DNA of 64,000 nucleotides from DATHVI01 sp035461385 (GTDB lineage: Bacteria > Actinomycetota > Thermoleophilia > Solirubrobacterales > 70-9): positions 1 through 64,000 of the forward strand of contig DATHVI010000051.1 of the NCBI GenBank assembly GCA_035461385.1. The letters are read 5' to 3'. The position numbers and the translations under genes are program-made. Each line of letters starts with the position of its first letter. Within the stretch, counting starts at the first letter, position 1. The notes under the pieces were generated by a model. The model saw nothing but the letters and a program-made list of their open reading frames with translations, was not told the origin of the DNA and made no database searches. Shown here in pieces: positions 23,398-32,889 of this stretch.

Positions 23398-24690
23398 TCA
23401 GGCGCGGGTGAACCGGCGGCCTGCGGTCGGCGAGGCGTCCTCGCCGAGCTCGACCCGCTTCGACCCGACCGGCTTCAGGAACGGCTCGGCGGTGACGTCG
23501 CGGCCCTGTTCGGTGGCGGCGGCCTTCTCCATCGCCGCGATCCGCTCCGGGGTGAGGTCGCCGGCGTTCTCGTCCTCGATCCGCCGTAGCCACTCGGCCC
23601 CCTCGGCGGCCTCGGAGTCGTCGACCTCGACCTTGCCGCGATCGAGCGAGCGATCGATCTCGGCGAACAGCGCGTCGACCAGCTCCGCCTGGGGGACCTT
23701 CCGCAGCGGCTTTCCGTGGGCGAAGATCAGCCCCTCGTTCTTGGCCCCGGTGATCCCGAAGTCGGCGTGCGAAGCCTCGCCGATCCCGTTCACCGCACAG
23801 CCGAGGACCGCGACCTCGATCGGCTCGGCGTAAGCCTCGAGACGCCGCTCGATCTCGGCGACGACGGTGTCCATGTCGAACTGGAGCCGCCCGCAGGTCG
23901 GGCAGGCGATCAGCACCGGCCCGCGTTCGCGGAGATGGAGCGCCTTCAGGATCTCCCAGGCGACTTTCACCTCCTCCTCGGCGTGGAAGGTCGAGAGGCT
24001 GATCCGCACCGTGTCGCCGACCCCGTCGGCGAGCAGGGTCCCGAGGCCGACCGCCGACTTCAGCGAGCCGGACCACTTCGTCCCCGCCTCGGTGATCCCG
24101 AGGTGGATCGGGTACGGAATCCGCTCGGCGAGCAGGCGGTTCGCCGCGATCGTGTTCGGGACGTTCGTCGACTTGATCGAGACCTTGAAGTTCTCGAACT
24201 CGAGCGACTCCATCAGCTCGGTGAACTCGACCGCGGCGCCGACGAGCGCCTCGACCGGGTCGGTGCGCTCGAGCTCGTGCAGGTGCTTCGGGAGCGACCC
24301 CGAGTTGACCCCGATCCGCATCGGGACTCCCGCCTCGGTTGCCCGCGCGGCGACCTCGGCGACCTTCTCGCGGCCGCCGATGTTGCCGGGGTTGAGCCGG
24401 ATGCAGTGGGCGCCGGCGTCGATCGCCTTCAGCGCCAGGGTGTGGTTGAAGTGGATGTCGGCGATCACCGGGATCGGCGAGTCACGGACGATCGTCCGCA
24501 GCGCCTCGGCGTCCTTGTCGCGGGGCACCGCGACCCGGACGAGGTCGGCTCCGGCGTCGGCGACTTTGCCGATCTGCTCCATCGTCGCCTCGACGTTGGC
24601 GGTTTCGGTCTTCGTCATCGTCTGCACGGCAACCGGCGCGCCACCCCCGATCGGGACGCCGCCGACGAAGATCTGTCGCTTCGAGGCCAT
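23398..24690 (-). CDS. ispG: (E)-4-hydroxy-3-methylbut-2-enyl-diphosphate synthase
   Basis: This 430-residue 4Fe-4S enzyme of the MEP isoprenoid pathway starts with GGVPIGGGAPVAVQTMTKT and has the barrel strand RLNPGNIG. The cluster ligands are in LIACPTCGR and VLGCAVNGIGEASHADFG. The last ~60 residues form a tail beyond the usual end. TATCCT lies 6 bases before ATG 24690. dxr, another MEP gene, is 4 kb away on the same strand. Confidence 0.96.
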   Translation of the reverse strand: MASKRQIFVGGVPIGGGAPVAVQTMTKTETANVEATMEQIGKVADAGADLVRVAVPRDKDAEALRTIVRDSPIPVIADIHFNHTLALKAIDAGAHCIRLNPGNIGGREKVAEVAARATEAGVPMRIGVNSGSLPKHLHELERTDPVEALVGAAVEFTELMESLEFENFKVSIKSTNVPNTIAANRLLAERIPYPIHLGITEAGTKWSGSLKSAVGLGTLLADGVGDTVRISLSTFHAEEEVKVAWEILKALHLRERGPVLIACPTCGRLQFDMDTVVAEIERRLEAYAEPIEVAVLGCAVNGIGEASHADFGITGAKNEGLIFAHGKPLRKVPQAELVDALFAEIDRSLDRGKVEVDDSEAAEGAEWLRRIEDENAGDLTPERIAAMEKAAATEQGRDVTAEPFLKPVGSKRVELGEDASPTAGRRFTRA

Positions 24691-24696
24691 GCTGCC

Positions 24697-24702
24697 AGGA
24701 TA
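24697..24702 (-). promoter_or_regulatory. -10 element TATCCT of ispG
   Basis: TATCCT ends exactly 6 bases before the ispG ATG. Confidence 0.5.
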
Positions 24703-24729
24703 GTCGGCCCGCGGCCCCGCTCGCGGGCG

Positions 24730-26586
24730 CTACCCCTCGTAGAGCGCCTCGATCTCGTCGGCGTACTTGACTGCGATCGGCTTGCGCTTGAGCTTCATCG
24801 TCGGCGTCAGCTCGTCGCCGCCGGGGTGCCAGTCGACCGGCAGGACCTTGAACTTCTTCACCTGCTCGACCCGCGAGAGCTTCGCGTTCGCGTGCTCGAT
24901 CGCCGCCCCGATCGCCGCCACCACCCGCTCGCTGTCGGCGAGGCGATCGAGGTTGGCCTCGCCGATCCCGTTCTGTTGCGCCCAGATCGGGGCGTAGTCG
25001 GGGTCGAGGGTGATCAGGGCGACGTTGTAGGGCCTTCCGTCCCCGACCGCGACCGCCTGCCCGATCAGCGGGCTGGCCGCCTTCAGCACCCCCTCGATCG
25101 CGGCCGGCGACATGTTCTTGCCGGCGGCGTTGATGATCAGCTCCTTCTTGCGGTCGACGATCCGCAGGTAGCCGTCGGCGTCGAGCTCGCCGATGTCGCC
25201 GGTGTGAAGCCAGCCGTCGGCATCGATCGCCTCCGCGGTCTTCTCCGGCTGGTTGCGATAGCCGGGCATCACCGCATCGCCGCGAACGAGGATCTCGCCG
25301 TCGTCGGCGATCCGGACCTCGAACCCCGAGAGCGGCGGCCCGACGGTGCCGATCTTGACCTCGCCGGGCGGGTTCACGGTGACCACGCCGCAGGTCTCCG
25401 ACATCCCCCAGAGCTCGCCGATCGGGAGCCCGAGCCCGTGGAAGAACTCGAGCACCTCGATCGAGGTCGGCGCGGCGCCGACGTTGATCGCCACCGCCTC
25501 GTCGAGGCCGAGCGCGTGGCGGAGCTTCGACAGCACCAGTCGGTCGGCGAGTGCGTGCTGGGCGCGCAGCGCGACGCCCGGGCCGCCGCCGCGGTGGGCG
25601 GCTTCCTGCTCCGCACGGACCTTGCGCAGGCCGACGTCGACTGCCCACAGCGCGAGCCGCCGGCGGACACCGCTCGCCTCCTCGCTCAGCTTCGCCTCGA
25701 GGCCCGCCTTGAGCTTCTCCCAGATCCTCGGCACGGCGAAGAACCAGGTCGGACGAACCTCCGGCAGCACCTCGACGATCTGCCGCGGATCCGGGCAGAT
25801 CGTCACCTCGATCCCCTTGACCACGGGCAGGTAGTAGTGCGCCGCACGCTCGGCGATGTGGGCGGCAGGCAGCCACGAGATCACCCGCGCGCCGGTCTCC
25901 GGCAGCGGGAGCAGGTGGTCGACCGAGGAGAGGATGCTGATCAGGTTGCGGTGGGTGAGCTGGACGCCCTTCGGCGGCCCCGTGGTCCCCGAGGTGTAGA
26001 TCAGGGTCAGCAGGTCGTCGGGTCCGGTCCCCTCGGAGGAGGCATCGAGGTCGACCGGCTCGGCGCCGCTCGCCTCGAGCTCGGCGAACGACGCGCCGGC
26101 GCCGCCGGCGTCGACGCCGATCACGTGCTCGAGCTCGGGAAGCTCGCCCCGGGCCTGCTCGAACCGGTCGATGAACGGCCCTTCGACGATCGCCACCCTG
26201 GCGCCGGAGTCGCCGACGAGGTAGGCGATCTGCTCCGGCGAGGAGGTCTGGTAGATCGAGAACGGGACCGCCCCGAGCGACACCGCGGCGAGGTCGGCGG
26301 GGATGAACTCCCACCGGTTGCTCAGCATCAGGGCGACGGTGTCGCCCTTGTCGACCCCGAGCCTCGCGAGCCCGGCTGCGATCCGTCCCGTTCGCTCGCG
26401 GAGCTCGGTCCAGGTGAGCTCGACCCCGCGCGCGGGGTCGCGGATCGCGACCTGCGGGCCGAGCCGCTCGGCCGTGGCCAGGAAGGCCTTCGTCAGGTTG
26501 GGAGCGGCGAGCGCCGGGCTCGGCCCCCCGCTCGCGAAGCGCTCCCCGCGACCCGCCGGCTCGGCGGCCTTGACCTCGATCGCCAT
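24730..26586 (-). CDS. Long-chain acyl-CoA synthetase (FadD15-like)
   Basis: This 618-residue AMP-forming ligase has the P-loop LIYTSGTTGPPKGVQLTH, the fatty-acid signature region GWLHTGDIGELDADGYLRIVDRKKELI and a C-terminal catalytic Lys region (TMKLKRKPI). It activates fatty acids for lipid metabolism. The start ATG 26586 has a GGAGGA ribosome site. It lies between ispG and rseP, a position without an obvious functional link. Confidence 0.92.
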   Translation of the reverse strand: MAIEVKAAEPAGRGERFASGGPSPALAAPNLTKAFLATAERLGPQVAIRDPARGVELTWTELRERTGRIAAGLARLGVDKGDTVALMLSNRWEFIPADLAAVSLGAVPFSIYQTSSPEQIAYLVGDSGARVAIVEGPFIDRFEQARGELPELEHVIGVDAGGAGASFAELEASGAEPVDLDASSEGTGPDDLLTLIYTSGTTGPPKGVQLTHRNLISILSSVDHLLPLPETGARVISWLPAAHIAERAAHYYLPVVKGIEVTICPDPRQIVEVLPEVRPTWFFAVPRIWEKLKAGLEAKLSEEASGVRRRLALWAVDVGLRKVRAEQEAAHRGGGPGVALRAQHALADRLVLSKLRHALGLDEAVAINVGAAPTSIEVLEFFHGLGLPIGELWGMSETCGVVTVNPPGEVKIGTVGPPLSGFEVRIADDGEILVRGDAVMPGYRNQPEKTAEAIDADGWLHTGDIGELDADGYLRIVDRKKELIINAAGKNMSPAAIEGVLKAASPLIGQAVAVGDGRPYNVALITLDPDYAPIWAQQNGIGEANLDRLADSERVVAAIGAAIEHANAKLSRVEQVKKFKVLPVDWHPGGDELTPTMKLKRKPIAVKYADEIEALYEG

Positions 26587-26622
26587 CGCACGATCCTCCT
26601 CTCCTCGACGCCTCGCCCGAGG

Positions 26623-27759
26623 CTAGCGCACGTCGAATCCCTCGCCGGTCAGCCGGCCGATGTCGTTCGAGAGGCCGATCACGAAGAGCATCAGCACGAG
26701 CGCGAAGCCGATCACGCTGGCGCGCTCCATGACCCGGAACGGCACCCGGCGGCCGCGGACCTTCTCGACCACGCTCCAGAATATGTGGCCCCCGTCGAGC
26801 GGGAGGAAGGGGAACAGGTTGATCAGCGCCAGCGAGAGGCTGATCAGCGCCAGGACTCCGAGCGCCTGGCGGGTGTCGAACTCGAACGACTGCCGGGTGA
26901 CCTCGTACCCGCCGACCACGCCCGAGAGCTCCCTGCGGCGCTCGGCGTCGACCAGGTTGCCGATCACCTCGAGCGTTCGCGTGGTCACGAACCACATCCG
27001 GTCGGCGGCGAACTCAGCTGACTGGCCCGGCGAGGAGTCGACCGGGACGAGGTCGGTCCCCTCGAACCCGAACCCGAGCCGGAACCGCCCCTCCGCCGCG
27101 TCGTAGAACGGGCGCAGCTCGAACGTCTCGCGCTGCCCATCACGCTCGACGACCACGGTCGCCTCGTTCGTCGCGGGGCAGCGGTCGGTTTCCGCGCCGA
27201 CGCAGCTGAAACCCTCGAACGATGCGATCACGCGGTCCACCTGCTCCCCCACGTCGCCGTTCCGGGCGGGGACGCCGTTCACCAACAGGATCCGGTCCCC
27301 CTCCTCGAGCGCCGATGCGGCCGGCGTGCCGTCCTGGACCTCTCCGACGGCGAGCGAGCGCGGCTCCTCGAGCCCGAAGCCGAGCGCGAACAGGATCGCG
27401 AACGCGATCAGCACGTTGACCGCGGGCCCGGCGGCGATCGTCACGATCCGCTTCCAGACCGGCTGGCTGTAGTACGAACGGGAGTACTCGGTCGCCGGAA
27501 TCGTCCGCTCCCCGCCACCGGGCTCGTCGACCGCGACCTCCTCCTCGGGGTTCATCCCGGTGATCTTCACGAACCCGCCGAGCGGGATCGCGCCGATCCC
27601 GTATTCGGTCTCCCCGCGCCGCACCGAGACCAGCTTCGGCGGGAAGAAGAGGAAGAAGCGCTCGACCCGCATCCCGCACGCCTTCGCCGCGATGAAGTGG
27701 CCGAACTCGTGCAGCACGATCAGCGCCGCGAACCCGGCGAAGGCTAGGAACCAGCTCAC
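26623..27759 (-). CDS. rseP: Site-2 metalloprotease RseP
   Basis: This 378-residue intramembrane zinc protease has HEFGH at residues 17-21 in the first membrane helix, a PDZ domain in the middle (about 140-250; LAVGEVQDGTPAASALEEGDRIL region) and the third ligand motif NLFPFLPLDGGH before the C-terminal helices. It cleaves anti-sigma factors or signal peptides in the membrane. GTG 27759 overlaps the dxr stop (GTGA), so it is coupled to dxr. Confidence 0.93.
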   Translation of the reverse strand: MSWFLAFAGFAALIVLHEFGHFIAAKACGMRVERFFLFFPPKLVSVRRGETEYGIGAIPLGGFVKITGMNPEEEVAVDEPGGGERTIPATEYSRSYYSQPVWKRIVTIAAGPAVNVLIAFAILFALGFGLEEPRSLAVGEVQDGTPAASALEEGDRILLVNGVPARNGDVGEQVDRVIASFEGFSCVGAETDRCPATNEATVVVERDGQRETFELRPFYDAAEGRFRLGFGFEGTDLVPVDSSPGQSAEFAADRMWFVTTRTLEVIGNLVDAERRRELSGVVGGYEVTRQSFEFDTRQALGVLALISLSLALINLFPFLPLDGGHIFWSVVEKVRGRRVPFRVMERASVIGFALVLMLFVIGLSNDIGRLTGEGFDVR

Positions 27760-28901
27760 GCCGCGCTCCCAACCGCGGCCTCGACGAGCTCGCGGGCCCG
27801 CCGGTCGGCTTCGTAGAAGTCGTCGAAGTGCCCGGGAACCTCGGCCGGGATCTCGTCCAGCGCCCGCTCGACCAGCTCCGGGATCGCGGTGAACGGGATC
27901 GCCCCGGCGAGGAACGCGGCGACCGCTACCTCGTCGGCCGCGTTGAGCACGCACGGCGCGGTCCCGCCGGCGCGCCCGGCCTCGCGCGCGAGCCGCAGGC
28001 AAGGGAAGGTCTCGAGGTCAGGGCGCTCGAACGTCAGCGCGCCGACCGCGGCGAGATCGAGTGTCTCGACCGGGACGTCGGCGCGGTCGCCGAGGTGGAG
28101 CGCGTAGGAGATCGGCACCCGCATGTCGGGGTGCCCGAGGTGGGCGAGCGAAGCGCCGTCGTTGAGGTCGACGAGGGCGTGGACGATCGACTGCGGGTGG
28201 ACGACGACCTCGATCCGCTCGTAGTCGACCCCGAACAGGTGGTGCGCCTCGATCACCTCGAAGCCCTTGTTGATCAGCGTCGCCGAGTCGATCGTGATCC
28301 TCCCCCCCATCTCCCAGGTCGGATGGGCGAGCGCCTCCTCGGCGGTGATCCCCGCCAGGTCGGTGCGCCCGCGGAACGGCCCGCCGGAGGCGGTGAGGAC
28401 CAGGCGATCGACGGTTCCCGGACGCTCGGCGCCAAGGAGCTGGTGAAGGGCCGAGTGCTCGGAGTCGACCGGGATGATCCGCGCCCCGGTCGCCTCGGCG
28501 AGCGCGGTGACGAGCTCGCCGCCGACGACGAGGCTCTCCTTGTTCGCGAGTGCGACGTCGATGCCCTCGGTGAGGGCGACGATCGTCGGCCCGAGCCCGG
28601 CGATGCCGACGATCGCGTTCAGCACCAGGTCCGGCTTCGATGCGACCACGAGGTCGCGGATCCCGGCCTCCCCGCTCAGCACCCGGCACCCCTCGAGCTG
28701 CCGGGCGGCGCCGGCCGCGGCCTCGCCGTCGAGCAGCGCGATCGCTTCGACGCCGCTCGCGGCCGCCTGCTCGCAGGCGCGCTCCCAGCTCCGCGCCGCC
28801 GCGAGCCCGGCGACCTCGAGCTCGTCGGAGCCCGCGATCACCTCGAGCGCCTGCTCGCCGATCGAGCCGGTCGAGCCGAGGACCAGGACCCTTCTCGCCA
28901 T
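27756..28901 (-). CDS. dxr: 1-deoxy-D-xylulose 5-phosphate reductoisomerase
   Basis: This 381-residue NADPH enzyme of the MEP pathway has the nucleotide loop LGSTGSIGEQAL at the start, LANKESLVVGG, and the substrate/metal region IIPVDSEHSALHQ. The start ATG 28901 is supported by TACACT 7 bases upstream. It leads a dxr-rseP unit, the common bacterial order. Confidence 0.96.
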   Translation of the reverse strand: MARRVLVLGSTGSIGEQALEVIAGSDELEVAGLAAARSWERACEQAAASGVEAIALLDGEAAAGAARQLEGCRVLSGEAGIRDLVVASKPDLVLNAIVGIAGLGPTIVALTEGIDVALANKESLVVGGELVTALAEATGARIIPVDSEHSALHQLLGAERPGTVDRLVLTASGGPFRGRTDLAGITAEEALAHPTWEMGGRITIDSATLINKGFEVIEAHHLFGVDYERIEVVVHPQSIVHALVDLNDGASLAHLGHPDMRVPISYALHLGDRADVPVETLDLAAVGALTFERPDLETFPCLRLAREAGRAGGTAPCVLNAADEVAVAAFLAGAIPFTAIPELVERALDEIPAEVPGHFDDFYEADRRARELVEAAVGSAA

Positions 28902-28908
28902 GCCGGTG

Positions 28909-28914
28909 AGTGTA
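28909..28914 (-). promoter_or_regulatory. -10 element TACACT of dxr
   Basis: TACACT ends 7 bases before the dxr ATG. Confidence 0.5.
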
Positions 28915-28935
28915 GGCAGCGACCTTTCGGCGGGC

Positions 28936-29847
28936 TCAAGGGCTCCGCGACGCACCGGCCTCGGTGGCCGCCGCCGGCTCGGCGCGCCGGAGGGCGCCGA
29001 CGTAGACGCCGGCGATGACGAGCAGGCCGCCGACGACCAATCCGGGCCCTACCGGCTCGTCGTCGAGCCGGCTCGAGAGCAGAACGGTGACGAACGGGAT
29101 CAGGACGAACGCGTAGGTCGCGCGCGACGCCGGCCAGAAGCGGAGCACGTAGAGATAGAGCAGGAACACCGCAAGCGAGCCTGCGAGCACGAGATAGGAG
29201 ATCGCCGTCCACGTTTCGCCTCGCGCGGGGAGGACGAGCTCCTCGCCCGCGATCAGCGAGCCGGCGACGAGCACGACCGCGCCGGTCGCCATCCCGATCG
29301 CGTTCATCGTCACCGGGTTGACGGGTGGGAAGCGACGGACGACGATTGCGGCCTGCGCCATGCAGGCGGCGCTGCCGATCGCAGCGAGCAGCGACAGCGC
29401 CGGCAGCGCCTCGCGCAGGGGCGCCCTCGACATCACGACGATCCCCGCCAGCGCCAGCAGCGTGCCGGCGACCGCCGCCCCCCGCAGCCGCTCCTGCCGC
29501 TGGACCACCACCAGCAGCAGCGTGATCAGCGGCACCAGCGCGAGCAGGATCTGCCCGAACCCGGCGTGGAGCTCGACCAGGGCGTAGTAGGCGAGCGCGA
29601 ACCCCGCCCCGAACTGAAGCAGCCCGAAGAGCAGCGTCCCCGTGAGCGCGCGTCCCGAGGGGACGGCCAGCCGCATGGCGGCCATCACGGCCAGCAGCAC
29701 GAGCGCGGCGAGCGAGAACCGGATCCCCGCGCCCCAGAGCGGATCGAGCTCCCGGTTCGAGAACCTGATCCCGACCGCGTTGCCGCCGGCGAGGGTCGCA
29801 CCGAGCAGGAACGCCGCGAGCACCGCCCGCTCATGGCCTCGGGCCAT
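28936..29847 (-). CDS. EamA/DMT-family transporter
   Basis: This 303-residue membrane protein has about ten hydrophobic segments arranged as two EamA repeats (about 10-140 and 150-285). Members export metabolites such as amino acids, but no substrate can be read from sequence. It is inserted between dxr and the cdsA side of the otherwise conserved lipid/translation cluster, next to a decayed HNH gene. Confidence 0.88.
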   Translation of the reverse strand: MARGHERAVLAAFLLGATLAGGNAVGIRFSNRELDPLWGAGIRFSLAALVLLAVMAAMRLAVPSGRALTGTLLFGLLQFGAGFALAYYALVELHAGFGQILLALVPLITLLLVVVQRQERLRGAAVAGTLLALAGIVVMSRAPLREALPALSLLAAIGSAACMAQAAIVVRRFPPVNPVTMNAIGMATGAVVLVAGSLIAGEELVLPARGETWTAISYLVLAGSLAVFLLYLYVLRFWPASRATYAFVLIPFVTVLLSSRLDDEPVGPGLVVGGLLVIAGVYVGALRRAEPAAATEAGASRSP

Positions 29848-29853
29848 GACGCA

Positions 29854-29859
29854 ACGCTA
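29854..29859 (-). promoter_or_regulatory. -10 element TAGCGT of the EamA gene
   Basis: TAGCGT ends 6 bases before the ATG at 29847. Confidence 0.45.
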
Positions 29860-30130
29860 GTCGAGGCTCGGCGATGGCATCCGGGCCAACTACGGCCGCC
29901 CGGCGATGAACGCTCGCGGGTGCAGGTCCTTGAGCCGTCCATAGCCGGCCGTCCCGACGACGTCACCGGCGGAGTCACGCGCGACCGCGACGACGGCGAC
30001 GACGGCGACGACGGCGCAAGCTCCCGCGCTGATCGATCGCGGATTGCCTCGTTCCGTCCGGGCGAGGCTCCGTACGCGGTTCCGCGGAACGCGCGAAGGC
30101 GCCGATCGCCCGCACCGCCGCTACCCGCGC
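29860..30130. other. Non-coding or decayed stretch with a 9-bp satellite
   Basis: No convincing gene is seen. About 29988-30016 contains three tandem copies of a CGACGACGG unit. A minus-strand open frame reads through it and ends in LKDLHPRAFIAGRP, but it has no start codon or family match. Confidence 0.4.
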
Positions 30131-30677
30131 CCGCACAACCACGAGTGCCTCGCCCATCTCGCCGAGCAGGCGCTTGCCCGCCGCCCCGATCGCTCCTCGC
30201 CCGCCGATGCCTACCAGGTCGTCGTTCACGTCGGCGCCGTGCGATTGGCCGGCGCTGAGGACGCCGCCGGACCCTGTCACCTCTCGGGCGGCCCCGGGAT
30301 CTCAAGCCGCGACCGCGCGGCGGATCGCCTGCGAGGCACCGCGCGTCGGCGTCGTCGACGGCCCCGAGGGCGAGCCGCTCTCGGTCGGGAGGCGGACGCG
30401 AGCAGTCCCGCCGGCGCTCAGGCGCGCGCTCGAGCTTCGCGACGGCGGCTGTCGCTTTCCCGGCTGCGAGCAGTGCCGCCACACCGACGCCCATCACATC
30501 GTCGATTGGGCGAGCGGCGGCGAGACGAAGCTCTCGAACCTGATCCTCCTCTGCCGCCCACGAGCGCGGCTATGAGATCACGCTCGACGAGCGCCGGCGT
30601 CCGGCCTTCCGGCCGCCCGGAGGCAACCCGATCCCCGCCGCGCCGGCGCTCGGGCCGACACCGCCCGACGCGGCCGG
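30131..30677 (+). pseudogene. Frameshifted 13E12/DUF222-type HNH endonuclease
   Basis: Pieces of one protein occur in three frames. ADAYQVVVHVGAVRLAG and CHLSGGPGIS (about 30208-30305) are in one frame. After a shift near 30310, RRIACEAPRVGVVDGPEGEPL, then RALELRDGGCRFPGC, DAHHIVDWASGGE and LSNLILLC follow. After a second break near 30556, HERGYEITLDE continues in a third frame, and the CRRHH part is lost. The order and motifs match the 13E12-repeat HNH family common in actinobacteria. The 5' end is undefined and the 3' end runs into cdsA. Confidence 0.75.
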
Positions 30678-31619
30678 TCAGTACACGAACGCCAGCGAGA
30701 CGTAGTAGCCGACGACGATCGTGAACAGCACCGAGTCGACGCGGTCGAGGAGGCCGCCGTGGGGGCCGAAGACCGCGCCCGAGTCCTTGATCCCGAGGTC
30801 GCGCTTGACCATCGACTCGAACAGGTCGCCGATCGGCGCCACCGCCGCGACGACCATGCCCATCAACAGGGCGTCGATCCCCGAGAGCCAATCCTGGTAG
30901 AGCCCGGCGAACCAGAACCCGAGCGCGCCACCGACGAAGCCGGCGACGAGGCCCTCGACGGTCTTCTTCGGGGACAGGCTCGGGGCGAGGGGGTGGCGGC
31001 CGAACAGTCGGCCGCCGGCGTAGGCGGCAGTGTCGGAGAGGAAGGTCGCGACGAGGACGTTGATCAGCAGCGCGCCGCCGTGCTCCGGTAGCTCGCGGAG
31101 GAGAACCGCGTGCGCGAACGGGATCCCGATCCAGGCGATGCCGAACGTGGTGATCGCCATCGCGAGGACGATCCCCTGGCGATCACGCTGGAGCACGGCG
31201 ACGAAGAACATCAGCGGGATGGCGCAGGCGCCGACGAGGACGATCTGGAGGTGATCGCCCCAGAATGCCGCCGCGACGAGGCCGGCGGCGACGGCGAACG
31301 CCACCGGCATCAGCGGCCGGGTCTCGGGGACCATGCGGTAGAGCTCGCTGAGGCCGATGCACGCGAGACCCGCCATCGCGATCGCGAACAGGCCTCCGCC
31401 GACGGCGACCACCGTCACCGCGAAGGCGATCCAAGGCACCGCCCAGGCGATCCGCGCGACGGTCTCCGACGCTCCGCCGCCTCCCTCGCGCTCCCGGCGC
31501 GCCGGCCTGCGCGGCCGGCGACGGGGTGGCCCCTCGCGCCGGCGGCGGCGCGACGGCTCGCCGCCGCGTCCCTCCGGAGCCGCGTCCGGCGACTCGAGGT
31601 CGAACGGTCCCCGGCGCAT
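30678..31619 (-). CDS. cdsA: Phosphatidate cytidylyltransferase
   Basis: This 313-residue membrane enzyme makes CDP-diacylglycerol from phosphatidate and CTP. The C-terminal signature KRDLGIKDSGAVFGPHGG followed by LLDRVDS is diagnostic. About eight membrane segments follow an unusual Arg-rich leader of ~50 residues (RRRRREGPPRRRPRRPARR). ATG 31619 overlaps the uppS stop (ATGA). The product feeds pgsA at 17991. Confidence 0.93.
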   Translation of the reverse strand: MRRGPFDLESPDAAPEGRGGEPSRRRRREGPPRRRPRRPARREREGGGGASETVARIAWAVPWIAFAVTVVAVGGGLFAIAMAGLACIGLSELYRMVPETRPLMPVAFAVAAGLVAAAFWGDHLQIVLVGACAIPLMFFVAVLQRDRQGIVLAMAITTFGIAWIGIPFAHAVLLRELPEHGGALLINVLVATFLSDTAAYAGGRLFGRHPLAPSLSPKKTVEGLVAGFVGGALGFWFAGLYQDWLSGIDALLMGMVVAAVAPIGDLFESMVKRDLGIKDSGAVFGPHGGLLDRVDSVLFTIVVGYYVSLAFVY

Positions 31620-32326
31620 CAGCGCCTCCCGAAGCGCCGCCGGCGTCCGGCGTACTCCGCCAGCGCCGCCTCGAACGCCGGGCGATCGAAGTCGGGCCAG
31701 AGCTCGTCGCGGAAGACGAGCTCGGAGTAGGCGCACTGCCAGAGCAGGAAGTTCGAGATCCGGGCCTCGCCGCTCGTTCGGATCAGCAGGTCCGGGTCGT
31801 GCATGTCCGGCGCGTAGAGCCGGCGGCGGAACTCCTCCTCCCCGCCCGCCTCGAAGCCCCGCGCCGCGTCGACGAGCTCAGCCCTGCCGCCGTAGTTAAA
31901 GGCGACAAACAGTGTGATGCGCGAGTTTCCCGCGGTCCTCCCCTCGGCCCACTCCATCCGCCGGACGAGCTCGGGGTCGACGCCCTCACGGCGGCCGATG
32001 AACCGCATCCTCACGCCCTCCTCGTCGAGCTCGGGCGTCTCGGCCTCGATCCGCTCGGCGAACATCGCCATCAGCGCCTCGACCTCCTCGCGCGAGCGCT
32101 GCCAGTTCTCGGTCGAGAACGAGAACACCGTCAGCTCCTTGATCCCGAGCTCGACCGCGTCGCGCAGCCGCGCCTTGACGACGTCGGCGCCGGCTTGATG
32201 CCCCTCGATCACCGGCAGCCCGCGCCGCTCCGCCCAGCGGCCGTTGCCATCGGTGATGATCGCCACGTACCGGGGGAGCTGTCCCTGCGGACCCCCCGCC
32301 CCGCCCTCGGGAGCCAGGGCGCTCAA
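31619..32326 (-). CDS. uppS: Undecaprenyl (polyprenyl) diphosphate synthase
   Basis: This 235-residue cis-prenyltransferase shows the conserved IITDGNGRWAERRGLP at the N terminus, the central TVFSFSTENWQRS and the C-terminal DLLIRTSGEARISNFLLWQ, with AYSELVF after it. It makes the lipid carrier for wall synthesis. TTG 32326 overlapping the frr TGA is the only sensible start; it gives 18 residues before PRYVAII. Confidence 0.93.
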   Translation of the reverse strand: MSALAPEGGAGGPQGQLPRYVAIITDGNGRWAERRGLPVIEGHQAGADVVKARLRDAVELGIKELTVFSFSTENWQRSREEVEALMAMFAERIEAETPELDEEGVRMRFIGRREGVDPELVRRMEWAEGRTAGNSRITLFVAFNYGGRAELVDAARGFEAGGEEEFRRRLYAPDMHDPDLLIRTSGEARISNFLLWQCAYSELVFRDELWPDFDRPAFEAALAEYAGRRRRFGRR

Positions 32327-32889
32327 ACCTCGAGGATCTCTTCTTCCTTCGCCTTCACGAGGCCGTCGATCTCCGCGACCGCCCCGTCGGTGAGCTTCTG
32401 CAGCTCGCCCTCGGCGCGGTGCTCGTCGTCGGCGCCCGCCTCCCCTTCCTTCTTCAGCTCGCGAAGGTCGTGCATCACGTCGCGGCGGATGTTGCGAACC
32501 GCGACCCGCCCCTCCTCGGCGACCCCGTGGACGACGCGGACCAGGTCCTTGCGGCGCTCCTCGTTGAGCTCGGGAATCTGAAGCCTGATCACGTTGCCGT
32601 CGTTGGAGGGGGTCAGCCCGAGGTCCGACTCGAGAATCGCCTTCTCCAGCAGGCCGATGGCGTTCTTGTCGTACGGAGTCAGCGTCAGCAGCCGCGCCTC
32701 CGGGGCGGCGACGTTGGCGAGCTGCCTGAGCGGGGTCTCGGCGCCGTAGTAGTCGACGGTGACGCGATCGAGGAGGTGCGGAGACGCACGGCCGGTGCGC
32801 ACCGTCGCGAGCTCGTGCCGGCAGGCCTCGACCGACTTCGACATCCGCTCGGATGCGTCCTGGAGCAGCTCGTCGATGATCTCGCTCAT
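32323..32889 (-). CDS. frr: Ribosome recycling factor
   Basis: This 188-residue protein has the RRF signature ATVRTGRASPHLLDRVTVDYYG, ending in a helical bundle. It releases ribosomes after termination with EF-G. ATG 32889 overlaps the pyrH stop and its own stop overlaps uppS TTG, so pyrH-frr-uppS-cdsA are chained by overlaps. Confidence 0.97.
   Translation of the reverse strand: MSEIIDELLQDASERMSKSVEACRHELATVRTGRASPHLLDRVTVDYYGAETPLRQLANVAAPEARLLTLTPYDKNAIGLLEKAILESDLGLTPSNDGNVIRLQIPELNEERRKDLVRVVHGVAEEGRVAVRNIRRDVMHDLRELKKEGEAGADDEHRAEGELQKLTDGAVAEIDGLVKAKEEEILEV

Noticed and set aside
23716..27021. 1101-codon plus-strand open frame opposite ispG, fadD and rseP
   Set aside because: The minus-strand genes carry clear motifs; the plus frame is a compositional shadow.
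29895..29990. Minus-strand LKDLHPRAFI resembling RDLHPRSFI of the cca-like gene
   Set aside because: The match is only about ten residues, with no flanking similarity or start codon; chance or unrelated convergence is more likely.
29988..30016. Tandem CGACGACGG units as a possible CRISPR or array
   Set aside because: Only three 9-bp units without spacers; a simple microsatellite.
30678..31736. Longer cdsA start upstream of 31619
   Set aside because: The added residues overlap the uppS coding end in another frame and are not protein-like; ATG 31619 forms a typical ATGA overlap.
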